Positions 39,343 to 51,379 of a DNA stretch of 64,000 nt are shown here, piece after piece. The notes under the pieces are model-generated. The model was not told the origin of the DNA and made no database searches. It saw only the letters and a list, made by a program, of their open reading frames with translations. The number at the start of each line of letters is the position of its first letter. Position 1 is the first letter of the stretch. This DNA comes from Allohoeflea poritis (GTDB taxonomy: Bacteria > Pseudomonadota > Alphaproteobacteria > Rhizobiales > Rhizobiaceae): the NCBI RefSeq assembly GCF_027889715.1, contig NZ_JAPJZH010000009.1, positions 124,001-188,000 on the forward strand, in the 5' to 3' direction. A program made the translations under genes and the position numbers.

Positions 39343-40851
39343 TCAGTCCGCGAGCGCCAGGCCATTGGCGGCCTCTAGCGCGGCATTGTAGTTATTGATC
39401 AACGCATCGACGGTCACGGCCGTCACGTCGAACACCGGCAGCGGATACACGCCGAAGAATATGATCAGCGCCGCCAGCGGGTAGAGAAGGACCTTTTCGC
39501 GCTGCGACAGATCGAGCAGCGATTTCAGGCTTTCCTTCTCGAGCGGGCCGAAGATCACGCGCCTGTAGAGCCACAGCATATAGCCGGCCGAAAGGATCAC
39601 ACCGAGCGTCGCCAGGATGGCGATCCAGCTGCTGACCTGGAAGGCGCCGATCAGGACGAGGAACTCGCCGACGAAACCGGATGTCCCCGGCAAACCGATA
39701 TTGGCCATGGAAAACACCAGGAACACGGCCGCGTATTTCGGCATGTTGTTGACCAGCCCGCCATAGGCGGCAATTTCACGCGTGTGCATGCGGTCATAGA
39801 TCACGCCGACGCAAAGGAAGAGCGCCGCCGAAACGAGACCGTGCGAGAGCATCTGGAAGATCGCTCCGTTAACGCCCTGCGCATTGGCCGAGAAAATACC
39901 CATCTTCACGTAGCCCATATGGGCGACCGAGGAATAGGCGATGAGCTTTTTTACATCGTCCTGCATCAGTGCGACGAGCGAGGCCCAGATAATCGCCACG
40001 ACGGAGAGCGTGAAGATCAGCGGCCACAGCTCCACCGAAGCGATCGGGAACATCGGCAGCGAGAAGCGGATGAAACCGTATCCGCCAAGCTTCAGCAGGA
40101 TGCCGGCCAGCACCACGGAACCCGCCGTCGGCGCCTCCACGTGGGCATCCGGCAGCCAGGTATGGACCGGCCAGAGCGGCAGCTTGACGGCGAAGGACGC
40201 AAAGAAGGCGAGCCACAGCCATATCTGCATATTGGCGGGGAAATCATGCGCCAGCATGTCCGGGATCGAGGTGGTGCCCGAATTCCAGTACATGGCCATG
40301 ATCGCCAGCAGCATCAGCACGGAGCCGACCAGCGTGTAGAGGAAGAACTTGAATGCCGCATAGATGCGCCGCTTGCCGCCCCATACGCCGATGATCAGAT
40401 ACATCGGGATGAGGCCGCCCTCGAAGAAGACGTAGAACAGCACTATATCGAGTGCGCAGAAGGCGCCGATCACCAGCGTTTCCAGGATCAGGAACGCGAT
40501 CATATAATCCTTGACCCGGTGCTGCACGGATTCCCAGCTCGCCAGGATACACAGCGGCATCAGGAAGGCGGTCAGCACCACGAACAGCACCGATATGCCG
40601 TCGACGCCCATGTGGTAGGAGATCCCCTCGCCCAGCCACTGGGCCTGCTCCACGAACTGGAAGCCGACTTTCGAATCGTCGAAATTCGCCCAGATGAACA
40701 GCGAGAACAGGAAATTGAACGTCGTGACGATCAGCGAAACATTGCGGATGTTCCGGCGGCCCGTCTCGCTGTCGTCGCGGATCAGCAATATCAGGAGCAC
40801 GCCGACAAGCGGCACAAATGTGGCCACGGATAGGATTGGCCAGTCGGTCAT
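39343..40851 (-). CDS. nuoM: NADH-quinone oxidoreductase subunit M
   Basis: Antiporter-like membrane subunit (502 residues, about 14 helices) of the Complex I membrane arm. Key segments are the helix with [17 protein letters not shown] (Glu of the proton channel), [20 protein letters not shown] and [18 protein letters not shown]. The start overlaps the nuoL stop by 1 bp (TAATG). Confidence 0.98.
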   Translation of the reverse strand: MTDWPILSVATFVPLVGVLLILLIRDDSETGRRNIRNVSLIVTTFNFLFSLFIWANFDDSKVGFQFVEQAQWLGEGISYHMGVDGISVLFVVLTAFLMPLCILASWESVQHRVKDYMIAFLILETLVIGAFCALDIVLFYVFFEGGLIPMYLIIGVWGGKRRIYAAFKFFLYTLVGSVLMLLAIMAMYWNSGTTSIPDMLAHDFPANMQIWLWLAFFASFAVKLPLWPVHTWLPDAHVEAPTAGSVVLAGILLKLGGYGFIRFSLPMFPIASVELWPLIFTLSVVAIIWASLVALMQDDVKKLIAYSSVAHMGYVKMGIFSANAQGVNGAIFQMLSHGLVSAALFLCVGVIYDRMHTREIAAYGGLVNNMPKYAAVFLVFSMANIGLPGTSGFVGEFLVLIGAFQVSSWIAILATLGVILSAGYMLWLYRRVIFGPLEKESLKSLLDLSQREKVLLYPLAALIIFFGVYPLPVFDVTAVTVDALINNYNAALEAANGLALAD

Positions 40852-42836
40852 TACACAGCACTCCCGAGCATCATCCAGGTGACAAGTGCGGCAACACCAA
40901 TCAACATCGCAAAGGCATAGTGGTAGAGATATCCGGTCTGCAGCCGGACGATCCGGTTGGTTATCTGATGCACGCGCGCGGCAATGCCGTCAGGCCCGAA
41001 ACCGTCGATGAGCCACCCGTCGCCCTTCGTCCACAGGAAGTGGCCGAGCCACTTGGAGGAGCGCACGAACATCAGGTCGTAAAGCTCGTCGAAGTACCAT
41101 TTGTTCAACAGGAACTTGTAGAGACCGTTGTGCTGTGCGGCCAATGCCTTGGGCGTCTCGGGCGAGCGTATGTAGAACTGCCAGGCCACCAGGAATCCGA
41201 GCGCCATGGCGACAAACGGGCTGAGCTTCACCCAGGCCGGCACATTGTGGAATTCATGAACGATGTGGTTGTCGGGCAGCGTGTAGAGAGCCCCGTTCCA
41301 GAATTCCTCGTAGTGGTGACCAAAGAAATTGCCGATGAAGATCATGCCGGCGAACAGCGCACCCGCGGCCAGGATATAGAGCGGCGCCAGCATGACCAGC
41401 GGCGATTCATGCACATGGTGCATGACGTCGGACGATGCGCGCGGCTTGCCGTGGAAGGTCATGAAGATCAGGCGCCATGAATAGAAACTGGTGAACATTG
41501 CCGCGACCACCAGCATCACGAAGGCGAAGCCGGCCGCAGGGTTGTTACCGATGAAGGAGGATTCGATAATGGCGTCCTTGGAGATGAAGCCGGCGGTCCC
41601 GATCGGTGTGAACGGAATGCCGAAGCCCGTCAGCGCCAGGGTGCCGATGATCATCATCCAGTAGGTGATCGGGATGTGCTTGCGCAGCCCGCCCATGCGC
41701 CGCATGTCCTGTTCGTCCGACACCGCATGGATAACCGAGCCGGCCCCAAGGAACAGCAGCGCCTTGAAGAAGGCGTGGGTGAACAGGTGGAAGATACCGG
41801 CACCGTAGGCACCGACGCCAAGCGCGACGAACATGTAGCCAAGCTGCGAGCAGGTCGAATAGGCGATCACGCGTTTGATGTCGTTCTGTACCAGCCCCAC
41901 CGTCGCCGCGAAGAAGGCCGTCACCGCGCCGATGATCGTCACCACGGTCAGCGCGTCGGTCGAAAGCTCGAAGATCGGCGACATGCGCGCGACCAGGAAT
42001 ACACCGGCGGTGACCATCGTCGCGGCATGAATCAGCGCCGAGACCGGTGTCGGGCCTTCCATCGCGTCCGGTAGCCAGGTGTGCAGCAGGAACTGGGCCG
42101 ATTTGCCCATCGCGCCCATAAACAAGAGCAGGCAGACCGTGGTCAGCGCGTCGCCCTTGTCCATTTCGACGCCGAAGAACTCGAAAAACGCATCGGCGTT
42201 GCGCGCCTCCGCGGCAGGCATGAAATCGGCCGTGCCGGCAAAGATCACGTCGAACGAGACGGAGCCAAAAAGCACGAAAATGCCGAAAATGCCGAGGGAA
42301 AACCCGAAGTCGCCGACACGGTTGACGATGAACGCCTTAATAGCGGCCGCATTGGCGGACGGCTTCTTGAACCAGAAGCCGATCAGCAGATAGGAGGCAA
42401 GGCCCACGCCCTCCCAGCCGAAGAACATCTGCACCAGATTGTCGGAGGTCACCAGCATCAGCATGGCGAAGGTGAACAGCGACAGATAGGAGAAGAAGCG
42501 CGGACGGCTCGGATCGTGGTGCATGTATCCGATCGAATAGATATGCACCAGGCAGGAGACCGTATTGACCACGACGAGCATGACCGCTGTCAGGGTGTCG
42601 ATACGGAAAGCCCAGTCGATATTGAGTGTTCCGGCAACGATCCATGGCAGGACTTCGATCCGGATCAGGTCGCCGTGACCGAGCGCCACCTGGAAGAACG
42701 ATATCCACGACAGGAACGCCGCGATGACCATCAGGCCGCAGGTCACATATTCGGACGCCCGTGCGCCGATCGAGCGGCCGAACAGACCGGCAATGATTGC
42801 TCCCAGAAGCGGGAAGAATACGATTGCGTGATACAT
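40851..42836 (-). CDS. nuoL: NADH-quinone oxidoreductase subunit L
   Basis: Largest antiporter-like subunit (661 residues) with the long lateral helix near the C-terminus. Conserved parts are [57 protein letters not shown] and [16 protein letters not shown]. It lies 7 bp after nuoK and is coupled to nuoM. Confidence 0.98.
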   Translation of the reverse strand: MYHAIVFFPLLGAIIAGLFGRSIGARASEYVTCGLMVIAAFLSWISFFQVALGHGDLIRIEVLPWIVAGTLNIDWAFRIDTLTAVMLVVVNTVSCLVHIYSIGYMHHDPSRPRFFSYLSLFTFAMLMLVTSDNLVQMFFGWEGVGLASYLLIGFWFKKPSANAAAIKAFIVNRVGDFGFSLGIFGIFVLFGSVSFDVIFAGTADFMPAAEARNADAFFEFFGVEMDKGDALTTVCLLLFMGAMGKSAQFLLHTWLPDAMEGPTPVSALIHAATMVTAGVFLVARMSPIFELSTDALTVVTIIGAVTAFFAATVGLVQNDIKRVIAYSTCSQLGYMFVALGVGAYGAGIFHLFTHAFFKALLFLGAGSVIHAVSDEQDMRRMGGLRKHIPITYWMMIIGTLALTGFGIPFTPIGTAGFISKDAIIESSFIGNNPAAGFAFVMLVVAAMFTSFYSWRLIFMTFHGKPRASSDVMHHVHESPLVMLAPLYILAAGALFAGMIFIGNFFGHHYEEFWNGALYTLPDNHIVHEFHNVPAWVKLSPFVAMALGFLVAWQFYIRSPETPKALAAQHNGLYKFLLNKWYFDELYDLMFVRSSKWLGHFLWTKGDGWLIDGFGPDGIAARVHQITNRIVRLQTGYLYHYAFAMLIGVAALVTWMMLGSAV

Positions 42837-42843
42837 GATCCGC

Positions 42844-43152
42844 TCAGCCCTTCATCATGTTGACGTCTTCAACCGCGATGGAGCCGCGGTTGCGATAAAA
42901 GACCACGAGGATCGCCAGTCCGATGGCCGCCTCCGCCGCCGCGACCGTCAGGACGAAGAGCGCGAAGACCTGGCCGACAAGGTCGTTGAGGTGTTCGGAG
43001 AACGCCACGAAATTGAGATTGACGGCCAGGAGGATCAGTTCGATCGACATCAGGATGACGATGACGTTCTTGCGGTTCAGGAATATGCCGAACACACCCA
43101 GCGTGAACAGGATGGCGGCGACCGTGAGATAATGGGAAAGTTCGATTTCCAT
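42844..43152 (-). CDS. nuoK: NADH-quinone oxidoreductase subunit K
   Basis: Three-helix membrane subunit of 102 residues. The two buried Glu residues of the proton path are visible in [15 protein letters not shown] and [17 protein letters not shown]. It sits 18 bp after nuoJ. Confidence 0.98.
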   Translation of the reverse strand: MEIELSHYLTVAAILFTLGVFGIFLNRKNVIVILMSIELILLAVNLNFVAFSEHLNDLVGQVFALFVLTVAAAEAAIGLAILVVFYRNRGSIAVEDVNMMKG

Positions 43153-43170
43153 GTCTGTTCCTAACCCCGC

Positions 43171-43785
43171 CTAGATGCCCTGTCCGGGCTTGACGTCGAC
43201 CACCTCGATGGCGGTCTCCGGCGAACGGGCAACCTGTTGGGAAACATCCTGGCGCTTGACGCTTTCCTTGTGACGCAGCGTCAGCACGATCGCGCCGATC
43301 ATTGCCACGAGCAGGATCATCCCTGCAGCCTGGAAGAAGTGAACATAGTCTGTGTAGAGGATATCGCCGAGCGCCTGGATATTGGTCACCTGGTTGAGAT
43401 CGGGAATGGGTTGCGCGGGATTGGCTACCGGCTCGACGGTAAAGGCGTTGCCGGCAAGAACGAGCACCAGTTCCGCCGCCAGGATAAATCCGATCAGGGC
43501 GCCGACGGGCGCATATTCCAGGACGCCCGAGCGAAGCTCGGCAAAATCGATGTCCAGCATCATGACGACGAACAGGAACAGGACCGCGACAGCACCGACA
43601 TAGACAACCACCAGAATGAGCGCCAGGAACTCTGCGCCGGTCAGAAGGAACAGTCCCGCCGCATTGAAAAATGTCAGGATCAGGAACAACACCGAGTGCA
43701 CGGGATTGCGCGCCGAAATGACCATAAAGGCCGAGGCAATGGCAATCGCCGAGAACAGGTAGAAAAACAGAGCCTGGAGACCCAT
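43171..43785 (-). CDS. nuoJ: NADH-quinone oxidoreductase subunit J
   Basis: Membrane subunit of 204 residues with five helices. ARNPVHSVLFLILTFFNAAGLF and the LALILVVVYVGAVAVLFLFV helix are typical. I took the ATG at 43785; the frame is open upstream to 43869 but shows no similarity there. The 152 bp to nuoI is the longest gap in the operon and contains GC-rich imperfect hairpins of unknown meaning. Confidence 0.96.
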   Translation of the reverse strand: MGLQALFFYLFSAIAIASAFMVISARNPVHSVLFLILTFFNAAGLFLLTGAEFLALILVVVYVGAVAVLFLFVVMMLDIDFAELRSGVLEYAPVGALIGFILAAELVLVLAGNAFTVEPVANPAQPIPDLNQVTNIQALGDILYTDYVHFFQAAGMILLVAMIGAIVLTLRHKESVKRQDVSQQVARSPETAIEVVDVKPGQGI

Positions 43786-43937
43786 GATCTGTGCCTTTTT
43801 ATTTTCCCCCGAAGCCCGAGAGGAAAACACGGGCTTCCGCAGATGGACCGCCGGAGTGCCCGGCGGCAAATTTCAGTTCCCGGCCCCTACGGACCGGTTG
43901 GATGCCGGACCGCCGCCTCCGCGGTCCGCTGTGACGC

Positions 43938-44426
43938 TCACCGGTAGGGAGCGTCCATTTCAATGTTGCGGGCGAGTTCCCGCTCCCACCGGTCGCCATT
44001 GTCGAGCAGCTTGTCCTTGTCGTAGTACAGCTCCTCGCGTGTCTCGGTAGCGAATTCGAAGTTCGGCCCTTCAACGATCGCATCCACCGGACAGGCCTCC
44101 TGGCAGAAGCCGCAATAGATGCATTTGACCATGTCGATGTCGTAGCGCACGGTGCGCCGCGTGCCGTCATTGCGGCGCGGTCCGGCCTCGATTGTGATTG
44201 CCTGTGCCGGACAGATCGCTTCGCACAGCTTGCAGGCGATGCAGCGCTCCTCGCCGTTCGGATAACGGCGCAGCGCATGTTCGCCGCGAAAGCGCGGGCT
44301 GACCGGTCCTTTTTCGTAAGGATAGTTCACCGTCGCCTTGGGCGCGAAGAAGTAGCGCATCGAAAGCAGGAATGCTCCGGCGAATTCCTTCAGGAAGACT
44401 GACTTTGCGGCTTGTGCGAGCGACAT
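43938..44426 (-). CDS. nuoI: NADH-quinone oxidoreductase subunit I
   Basis: Ferredoxin-like peripheral subunit (162 residues) holding clusters N6a and N6b. Both eight-Fe motifs are intact: [12 protein letters not shown] and [12 protein letters not shown]. The N-terminal amphipathic helix anchors it to the membrane arm. It follows nuoH by 18 bp. Confidence 0.98.
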   Translation of the reverse strand: MSLAQAAKSVFLKEFAGAFLLSMRYFFAPKATVNYPYEKGPVSPRFRGEHALRRYPNGEERCIACKLCEAICPAQAITIEAGPRRNDGTRRTVRYDIDMVKCIYCGFCQEACPVDAIVEGPNFEFATETREELYYDKDKLLDNGDRWERELARNIEMDAPYR

Positions 44427-44444
44427 TTCCCTTGATCTCCCGGT

Positions 44445-45497
44445 TCAGGCGGACCAGCCGGTCAGTTTGAGGACGAATGCGACGATCACGACCATCGCCA
44501 GCGACAGCGGCAGGAACACCTTCCAGCCGAGGCGCATGAGCTGGTCGTAGCGATAGCGCGGCACGAACGCCTTCACCATGGAGAACATGAAGAAGACGAA
44601 ACAGACCTTGAGGACGAACCAGAAGACGCCGGGAATCCAGTTCAGGAACCAGACATCGAACGGCGGCAGCCAGCCGCCCAGGAACAGGATCGTCGTGAGT
44701 GCGCACATCAGGACGATGGCGGCATATTCGCCGAGCATGAACAGCAGGTACGGCGTCGAGCCGTATTCGACCATGAAACCGGCGACCAGTTCGGACTCGG
44801 CCTCCGGCAGGTCGAAGGGCGGCCGGTTGGTCTCTGCCAGCGCCGAAATGAAGAACACGATGAACATCGGGAACAGCGCCAGCCAGTGCCAATCCAGGAA
44901 GCTGTTGGGCAGCCCGAGCATCGTGCCGAGACCTGTTTGCTGGGAAAGCACGATCTCGGTCAGGTTGAGCGAGCCGACACACAGCAGAACGGTGATGATC
45001 ACGAAACCGATGGACACCTCATAAGATACCATCTGCGCCGCCGACCGCAGCGCGCCCAGAAAGGCATATTTCGAATTGGACGCCCAGCCGCCCATGATCA
45101 CGCCGTAGATCTCCAGCGAGGAAATAGCGAAAACATAGAGAATACCGACATTGATCGATGCGACGGCCCAGCCTTCGTTGACGGGTATGACCGCCCAGGC
45201 CGCCAGTGCCAGGGTAACCGAGATGAGCGGCGCCAGCAGGAACACGCCCTTGTTGGCGCCCGCCGGGATGATCGGCTCTTTAAACACGAACTTGAAAAAG
45301 TCGGCAAAGGACTGAAGCAGCCCCCACGGGCCGACGACATTCGGACCGCGCCGCATCTGCACCGCAGCCCAGACCTTGCGGTCCGCATAAAGGATGTAGG
45401 CGATGAAGATCAGCAGCGCGACCAGCAGCAACAACGACTGACCGAGCATGATCAAGGTCGGCCAGACATAGTTTGTGATGAACGTGTCGAATGTCAT
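44445..45497 (-). CDS. nuoH: NADH-quinone oxidoreductase subunit H
   Basis: Membrane subunit (350 residues, eight or nine helices) that forms the quinone chamber with NuoB and NuoD. Typical stretches are [21 protein letters not shown], the acidic [19 protein letters not shown] loop and the C-terminal [18 protein letters not shown]. Confidence 0.98.
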   Translation of the reverse strand: MTFDTFITNYVWPTLIMLGQSLLLLVALLIFIAYILYADRKVWAAVQMRRGPNVVGPWGLLQSFADFFKFVFKEPIIPAGANKGVFLLAPLISVTLALAAWAVIPVNEGWAVASINVGILYVFAISSLEIYGVIMGGWASNSKYAFLGALRSAAQMVSYEVSIGFVIITVLLCVGSLNLTEIVLSQQTGLGTMLGLPNSFLDWHWLALFPMFIVFFISALAETNRPPFDLPEAESELVAGFMVEYGSTPYLLFMLGEYAAIVLMCALTTILFLGGWLPPFDVWFLNWIPGVFWFVLKVCFVFFMFSMVKAFVPRYRYDQLMRLGWKVFLPLSLAMVVIVAFVLKLTGWSA

Positions 45498-45510
45498 CTG
45501 GTCCGTGTCC

Positions 45511-47592
45511 CTATTCGGCTGCGATCTTGCCGGCTTCGCGGGCGAGTGCCGAGCACTCCGCCATGACCGCGGATGCCCGGGCGATTGGATTTGTCAGGTA
45601 GAAGTCCGTCACGGTGGACTGGAAGCCGTCCCCGCCGAACGTGCCGCCCATGGCTGCCAGCTTCGTTATGTCGGCAATGTCCGCCGGCGCCACGACATCG
45701 GTGTCGGCAAAATGCGGATACGCATCAAAGAGCGCCGAGCGCAGCTGATGCAGCGAATCATAGCCAAGTTTGTGACCGAGAACATCGGACAGCGCTCTCA
45801 GGATCGCCCAGTCTTCCTTGGCCTCGCCGGGCGCGAAAGCCGAGCGCAGGCCATACTGCACGCGGCCTTCCGTATTGACGTAGATGCCTGCTTTTTCCGT
45901 ATAGGCCGCCGCCGGCAGAATGATATCGGCATGATGAGCGCCGACATCGCCGTGGCTGCCGATATAGATGGTGAAACCGCCCTGGCGTTTCGTCATGTCG
46001 AGTTCGTCGGCGCCGAGAAGGAACAGCACGTCGGTGTCGGTGAGCATGGCCTCGGCAGGCTTTCCGCCCTCACCCGGAACGAACCCGACATCAAGACCGC
46101 CGACACGGCCGGCTGCCGTATGAAGAACCGCGAACCCATTCCAGTCGCCGGAAACCGCGCCGACAGTTTCAGCAAGCTTGGCTGCCTGCGACAGGACCGC
46201 GGCGCCGTCGGCCCGCGCAACCGCGCCCTGGCCGATGATGATCATCGGCTTCTTGGCACGCTTGAGCTTTGCGGCAAACTTGCCGGCGCCGCTGACGATC
46301 TCCGACAGGGTTTCGGGACCGGCGCCGAGATACTCATAGTCGTAGCGCAGGTCCACCTGCTCGCCGATCAGCGCGATCGGGAAATCGCCCATGCGCCAGC
46401 GCTTGCGGATGCGCGCATTCAGCACCGAGGCTTCATAGCGCGGATTGGCACCGACGATCAGCAGGGCGTCGGCATCCTCGATATCCTCGATGGTCGGGTT
46501 GAACAGATAGCTGGCGCGGCCGAGCGAGGGATCGAGCTTGCTGCCGTCCTGCCGGCAATCGACATTCTGCGAGCCGAGCGAAGCCATGAGCTGCTTGAGC
46601 GCGAACATTTCCTCGACGGTCGCAAGATCGCCGGCAATCGCTCCGATGCGGTCGCCGGATACGCCCGCGACGGCATTCTTGACCGCGCCGAAGGCTTCCT
46701 GCCAGCTCACCGGCTGCAGCCGGCCGTCCTTCTTGACGAAGGGCCGGTCGAGGCGCTGGGTCTTCAGGCCGTCCCAGACGAAGCGGGTCTTGTCGGAAAT
46801 CCACTCCTCGTTGATCGCCTCGTTTACCCGGGGCATGATGCGCATCACCTCGCGACCGCGCGTGTCGACGCGGATCGCCGATCCGCAGGCATCCATGACG
46901 TCGATCGTTTCGGTCTTGTTGAGCTCCCACGGACGCGCCTGGAAGGCATAGGGCTTGGACGTCAGCGCTCCGACCGGGCAAAGATCGATGACATTGCCCT
47001 GCAGTTCCGACGTCATGGCATGTTCGAGATAGGTGGTGATCTCGGCGTCCTCACCGCGGCCGATAAGGCCGAGTTCCGAAATGCCCGCCACTTCCGTGGT
47101 GAAGCGGACGCAGCGCGTGCAGTGGATGCAGCGGGTCATGATGGTCTTGACCAGCGGCCCGATATATTTGTCTTCGACGGCGCGCTTGTTTTCGTGGAAG
47201 CGCGAGGAATCGACCCCGAAGGCCATGGCCTGGTCCTGCAAGTCGCACTCGCCGCCCTGGTCGCAGATCGGGCAGTCGAGCGGATGGTTGATCAGCAGGA
47301 ACTCCATCACGCCTTCGCGTGCCTTCTTGACCATCGGCGTATTGGTGAAGACTTCCGGCGGCTCGCCATCCGGTCCCGGACGAAGATCGCGCACGCCCAT
47401 CGCGCAGGACGCGGCGGGCTTGGGCGGTCCGCCCTTTACTTCGACAAGGCACATGCGGCAGTTGCCGGCGATCGACAGCCGCTCATGAAAACAGAAACGC
47501 GGAACCTGCGCGCCGGCCTCCTCGCACGCCTGCAAGAGCGTGTAGTGATCCGGCACCTCAATCTCGTTCCCGTCTACCTTGATCTTAGCCAT
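45511..47592 (-). CDS. nuoG: NADH-quinone oxidoreductase subunit G
   Basis: Large iron-sulfur subunit (693 residues) of the NADH module. The N-terminal [2Fe-2S] domain has [19 protein letters not shown]; HxxxCxxC ligands are in [18 protein letters not shown] and the 4Fe-4S domain in [11 protein letters not shown] molybdopterin-oxidoreductase-like C-terminal half without active site follows, as expected. It lies 54 bp after nuoF. Confidence 0.97.
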   Translation of the reverse strand: MAKIKVDGNEIEVPDHYTLLQACEEAGAQVPRFCFHERLSIAGNCRMCLVEVKGGPPKPAASCAMGVRDLRPGPDGEPPEVFTNTPMVKKAREGVMEFLLINHPLDCPICDQGGECDLQDQAMAFGVDSSRFHENKRAVEDKYIGPLVKTIMTRCIHCTRCVRFTTEVAGISELGLIGRGEDAEITTYLEHAMTSELQGNVIDLCPVGALTSKPYAFQARPWELNKTETIDVMDACGSAIRVDTRGREVMRIMPRVNEAINEEWISDKTRFVWDGLKTQRLDRPFVKKDGRLQPVSWQEAFGAVKNAVAGVSGDRIGAIAGDLATVEEMFALKQLMASLGSQNVDCRQDGSKLDPSLGRASYLFNPTIEDIEDADALLIVGANPRYEASVLNARIRKRWRMGDFPIALIGEQVDLRYDYEYLGAGPETLSEIVSGAGKFAAKLKRAKKPMIIIGQGAVARADGAAVLSQAAKLAETVGAVSGDWNGFAVLHTAAGRVGGLDVGFVPGEGGKPAEAMLTDTDVLFLLGADELDMTKRQGGFTIYIGSHGDVGAHHADIILPAAAYTEKAGIYVNTEGRVQYGLRSAFAPGEAKEDWAILRALSDVLGHKLGYDSLHQLRSALFDAYPHFADTDVVAPADIADITKLAAMGGTFGGDGFQSTVTDFYLTNPIARASAVMAECSALAREAGKIAAE

Positions 47593-47646
47593 CGTCCGTC
47601 CAGTTCCGCGGTCGCCCGCATTCGCCCCGTCTCCTGCCCGTCGCGC

Positions 47647-48951
47647 CTATTCGGCCGCCTCGAGCGCCGGCGCGTCGCCGGAATTCTTCCGCGTATATTC
47701 ATCGATGCGCTTTTCCATCTCCGGCCGGAAATGCCGGATCAGCCCCTGGATCGGCCATGCCGCGGCATCGCCGAGCGCGCATATGGTGTGCCCTTCGACC
47801 TGCTTGGTCACGTCGAAGAGCATGTCGATTTCCTTCTTGTGCGCATTGCCGGTGGCCATGCGCTCCATGACCCGCCACATCCAGCCGGTGCCTTCGCGGC
47901 ACGGCGTGCACTGGCCGCAGCTTTCGTGCTTGTAGAAATGCGCCAGCCGCGCAATCGCCTTGATGATGTCGGTGGACTTGTCCATGACGATCACCGCGGC
48001 CGTTCCGAGACCGGATTTGAGGTCGCGCAAGCTGTCGAAATCCATCGGGCAGTCGATGATCTGTTCGGCGGGAACGCAAGGAACCGACGAGCCGCCGGGA
48101 ATCACCGCCAGCAGATTGTCCCAGCCGCCACGAATTCCACCGCAATGCCGGTCGATCAATTCGCGGAACGGGATCGACATCGCTTCCTCGAAGGTCGCCG
48201 GCTGATTGACGTGGCCGGAAACGCAGAAAAGCTTGGTGCCGTGATTGTTCGGCTTGCCGAAACTCGCGAACCAGGCACCGCCGCGCCGCAGAATGGTCGG
48301 CGCCACCGCGATGGATTCCACATTGTTGACCGTCGTCGGACAGCCATAGAGGCCGACATTGGCCGGAAATGGCGGTTTCAGGCGCGGCTGCCCTTTCTTG
48401 CCCTCAAGGCTTTCGAGCAGAGCCGTTTCCTCGCCGCAGATATAGGCGCCGGCGCCGTGATGGACGTAGACGTCGAAATCCCAACCGCATTTGTTGTTCT
48501 TGCCGAGCAGGCCGGCATCGTAGCATTCGTCGATGGCCGCCTGCAGCGCCTCGCGCTCGCGTATGTACTCGCCGCGGATATAGATGTAAGCCGTATGCGC
48601 ACCCATGGCGAAACCGGCGATCACGCAGCCCTCGATCAGCGTGTGCGGATCGTTGCGCATGATGTCGCGATCCTTGCAGGTGCCGGGCTCGGATTCGTCC
48701 GCGTTGACGACGAGGTAGTGCGGCCTTCCGTCGGATTCCTTCGGCATGAAGGACCATTTCAGCCCGGTCGGGAAGCCGGCACCGCCGCGGCCGCGCAGGC
48801 CCGATGTCTTCATCTCGTCGATGATCCAGTCGCGGCCCTTTTCAATGAGTCCCTTGGTGCCGTCCCAGTGGCCACGCGACATCGCGCCCTTCAGGCTCTT
48901 GTCCTTCAGGCCGTATATGTTGGTAAAGATGCGATCCTTGTCCTGCAGCAT
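47647..48951 (-). CDS. nuoF: NADH-quinone oxidoreductase subunit F
   Basis: FMN- and NADH-binding subunit (434 residues from the ATG at 48951). The NADH/FMN loop [16 protein letters not shown], the [15 protein letters not shown] segment and the N3 cluster ligands in [11 protein letters not shown] are intact. The frame is open upstream into nuoE, without similarity. nuoE ends 12 bp before it. Confidence 0.97.
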   Translation of the reverse strand: MLQDKDRIFTNIYGLKDKSLKGAMSRGHWDGTKGLIEKGRDWIIDEMKTSGLRGRGGAGFPTGLKWSFMPKESDGRPHYLVVNADESEPGTCKDRDIMRNDPHTLIEGCVIAGFAMGAHTAYIYIRGEYIREREALQAAIDECYDAGLLGKNNKCGWDFDVYVHHGAGAYICGEETALLESLEGKKGQPRLKPPFPANVGLYGCPTTVNNVESIAVAPTILRRGGAWFASFGKPNNHGTKLFCVSGHVNQPATFEEAMSIPFRELIDRHCGGIRGGWDNLLAVIPGGSSVPCVPAEQIIDCPMDFDSLRDLKSGLGTAAVIVMDKSTDIIKAIARLAHFYKHESCGQCTPCREGTGWMWRVMERMATGNAHKKEIDMLFDVTKQVEGHTICALGDAAAWPIQGLIRHFRPEMEKRIDEYTRKNSGDAPALEAAE

Positions 48952-48962
48952 TTTATGCCCCT

Positions 48963-49925
48963 TTACCGCGGTTTCTTGCCGAAGACGCGGACATATTCCT
49001 CGACGCCGCCCCTGGCGAGCGCATCGGCCTGCTTGACCCATTCCTCACGCTCGATGCGGCCCTTGAATTTCAGGAAGCCATCGACCCAGGCACGCTCTTC
49101 TTCCTTCCAGCCGGCAATCTGCTCGAACTTGAAGATGCCGATCGAATGAAGCACCGTTTCGATCTTGGGACCGACGCCGGAGAGCATCTTGAGGTCGTCC
49201 TTGTCCGCCGGCTCTTCCATGGCGGCTGGCTGCTTTCCTTCCACCTGCTTGGCCGGAGCGGCAGCAGGTGCCGGCTTGGCAGCCGGTTCTTTCGTTTTCG
49301 CCGCAGGTCCGCTGTCACCGCCGGCAAGCGTCGTCAGTCCGCCGATGGGCGCCGAAAGGTGCCGGCCGTTCTGGGGCCCCGGAGTGACGGATTCGCCCTC
49401 GCCGGCCTCGAACGTGTCTATGATATCCGCCAGTTGCTCGGGCGTCAGGTCCTCATAGGCATCCTTGAAGATCATCACCATCGGCGCATTCACGCATGCG
49501 CCCTGGCATTCGACCTCTTCCCACGACAGCGTTCCGGATTCATTCGTCTCGAAGGGCTGTGCGTTGATCTTGTTCTTGCACACGCGGATCAGCTCTTCGG
49601 AGCCCCGCAGCATGCAAGGAGTGGTGCCGCATACCTGGACATGCGCCTTTGTTCCAACCGGCTTGAGCTGAAACTGCGTGTAAAAGGTCGCCACTTCCAG
49701 CGCGCGGATATACGGCATCTCCAACATGTCGGCCATGTACTCGATCGCCGCCTTGGTCACCCAGCCATCCTGCTCCTGCGCGCGCATGAGCAACGGAATG
49801 ATCGCCGATTGCTGACGGCCTTTCGGGTATTTCTTGATGGTCGCCTTTGCCCACGCGGCATTGTCGCGGCTGAACTTGAATTCAGCGGGCTGGACGGACT
49901 CTTCTGCAAGACGGCGGACGGACAT
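48963..49925 (-). CDS. nuoE: NADH-quinone oxidoreductase subunit E with C-terminal extension
   Basis: The first 200 residues are the thioredoxin-like [2Fe-2S] NuoE domain, with ligands in [10 protein letters not shown] and [10 protein letters not shown]. It then continues through a Pro/Ala/Lys-rich linker (about 205-250) into a domain with [17 protein letters not shown], which resembles helix-hairpin-helix folds, and ends at residue 320. The E. coli subunit is about 166 residues. Rhizobial NuoE proteins are known to carry such tails; the role of the extra domain is not known. The following gene nuoF is in the same operon. Confidence 0.95.
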   Translation of the reverse strand: MSVRRLAEESVQPAEFKFSRDNAAWAKATIKKYPKGRQQSAIIPLLMRAQEQDGWVTKAAIEYMADMLEMPYIRALEVATFYTQFQLKPVGTKAHVQVCGTTPCMLRGSEELIRVCKNKINAQPFETNESGTLSWEEVECQGACVNAPMVMIFKDAYEDLTPEQLADIIDTFEAGEGESVTPGPQNGRHLSAPIGGLTTLAGGDSGPAAKTKEPAAKPAPAAAPAKQVEGKQPAAMEEPADKDDLKMLSGVGPKIETVLHSIGIFKFEQIAGWKEEERAWVDGFLKFKGRIEREEWVKQADALARGGVEEYVRVFGKKPR

Positions 49926-49927
49926 AC

Positions 49928-50185
49928 TTATTCGGACTCACTGTTGATGGCACGGCACCGCGAGTTGGTGACCGTCACGAACTCACACGCATAGGCGGCC
50001 TTGTCCTTTTGCAGCAGCACGACATACTGGCTGCCATTGGGCGCCATTGCCTTGATCTCGAAGCCGTCACGCAGCAGGGCCTGCATGGTCGCGTCCGCGC
50101 TGCCGGAGGACTGGGCAGCCGCCACTTGCGCCGCGCCCGTCAGGGCGGCAATGCACAAGGCCGCTTTGAGGATTGTTCTGGTCAT
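49928..50185 (-). CDS. Small secreted protein inside the nuo operon
   Basis: An 85-residue protein with a signal peptide ([20 protein letters not shown], cleavage probably after AAAQ). The mature part contains two cysteines (YACEFV and SRCRAI) and a [11 protein letters not shown] segment. No family recognised. Its ATG overlaps the nuoD stop by 1 bp (TGATG) and it ends 2 bp before nuoE, so it is fully embedded and translated with the operon. It might be a periplasmic accessory, but this is only a position-based guess. Confidence 0.82.
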   Translation of the reverse strand: MTRTILKAALCIAALTGAAQVAAAQSSGSADATMQALLRDGFEIKAMAPNGSQYVVLLQKDKAAYACEFVTVTNSRCRAINSESE

Positions 50186-51375
50186 CAGCGATCCACCTCT
50201 CCAAAGACGATATCGATCGAGCCAAGAATCGCGGAAACATCGGCCAGCATGTGATTGCGGCAGATGAAGTCCATCGCCTGAAGATGCGCATAACCGGGCG
50301 CTTTGATCTTGCATCGATAGGGTTTGTTGCTTCCGTCGGAAACAAGATAAACGCCGAATTCCCCTTTCGGCGCCTCGACCGCGGCATACACTTCGCCTTC
50401 CGGCACGTGATAGCCTTCGGTGTAGAGCTTGAAGTGGTGGATCAGCGCTTCCATCGAGCGCTTCATCTCGCCGCGCTTCGGCGGCACGATCTTGCCATCC
50501 GTCGAGGAAACCGGTCCCGTTCGGTGGTCGCCGAGAAGCCGCTCGACGCACTGCCGCATGATGCGGACCGACTGCCGCATCTCTTCCATCTTGATCAGAT
50601 AGCGGTCATAGCAGTCGCCATTCTTGCCGATCGGGATCTCGAATTCCATGTCGCTGTAGCATTCATAGGGCTGCGCCCGACGCAGATCCCAGCGCGCGCC
50701 GGAACCGCGCACCATCACACCCGAAAATCCCCAGGCCCAGCAATCGTCCAGCTCGACCACGCCGATATCGACATTGCGCTGCTTGAAGATACGGTTGTCG
50801 GTGAGCAAACCTTCGATATCGTCGCATACCTTGAGGAACGGATCGCACCAGTTACCGATGTCTTCGACCAGATCAGGCGGCAGGTCCTGGTGGACGCCGC
50901 CCGGCCGGAAATAAGCCGCGTGCAGGCGCGCTCCGCAGGCCCGCTCATAGAACACCATCAGTTTTTCGCGTTCCTCGAAACCCCATAGCGGCGGCGTCAG
51001 CGCACCGATGTCCAGCGCCTGGGTCGTGACGTTGAGAAGATGCGACAAGATCCGGCCGATCTCGGAATAGAGCACGCGGATAAGCTGGCCGCGCATCGGC
51101 ACCTCGACCTCGAGCAGGCGCTCGACGGCCAGCGCGAACGCGTGCTCCTGGTTCATCGGCGCGACATAGTCGAGACGATCGAAATAAGGAACGGCCTGAA
51201 GATAAGTCTTCGTCTCGATGAGTTTTTCCGTGCCGCGATGAAGCAGGCCGATATGCGGGTCGACGCGTTCGACAACTTCCCCGTCGAGTTCCAGGACCAG
51301 CCGCAAAACACCGTGCGCGGCCGGATGCTGCGGACCGAAATTGATGTTGAAGTTGCGAACGTCGTGTTCCGTCAT
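50185..51375 (-). CDS. nuoD: NADH-quinone oxidoreductase subunit D
   Basis: The 49-kDa-type quinone-site subunit (396 residues from the ATG at 51375). [17 protein letters not shown], the HRGTEKLIE segment, [19 protein letters not shown] and a C-terminal DIVFGEVDR mark it. It is not fused to NuoC. A start eight codons upstream is possible but less like homologues. Confidence 0.97.
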   Translation of the reverse strand: MTEHDVRNFNINFGPQHPAAHGVLRLVLELDGEVVERVDPHIGLLHRGTEKLIETKTYLQAVPYFDRLDYVAPMNQEHAFALAVERLLEVEVPMRGQLIRVLYSEIGRILSHLLNVTTQALDIGALTPPLWGFEEREKLMVFYERACGARLHAAYFRPGGVHQDLPPDLVEDIGNWCDPFLKVCDDIEGLLTDNRIFKQRNVDIGVVELDDCWAWGFSGVMVRGSGARWDLRRAQPYECYSDMEFEIPIGKNGDCYDRYLIKMEEMRQSVRIMRQCVERLLGDHRTGPVSSTDGKIVPPKRGEMKRSMEALIHHFKLYTEGYHVPEGEVYAAVEAPKGEFGVYLVSDGSNKPYRCKIKAPGYAHLQAMDFICRNHMLADVSAILGSIDIVFGEVDR

Positions 51376-51379
51376 CGTG

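Noticed and set aside
43786-43937. GC-rich hairpins in the nuoI-nuoJ gap as an internal terminator
   Set aside because: No U-tract follows on the minus strand and the operon continues; it may be an mRNA stability element but nothing supports that.
45475-49149. A 1224-codon plus-strand frame antisense to nuoG, nuoF and nuoE
   Set aside because: It is a mirror frame of highly conserved Complex I genes in GC-rich DNA, with no recognisable domain.
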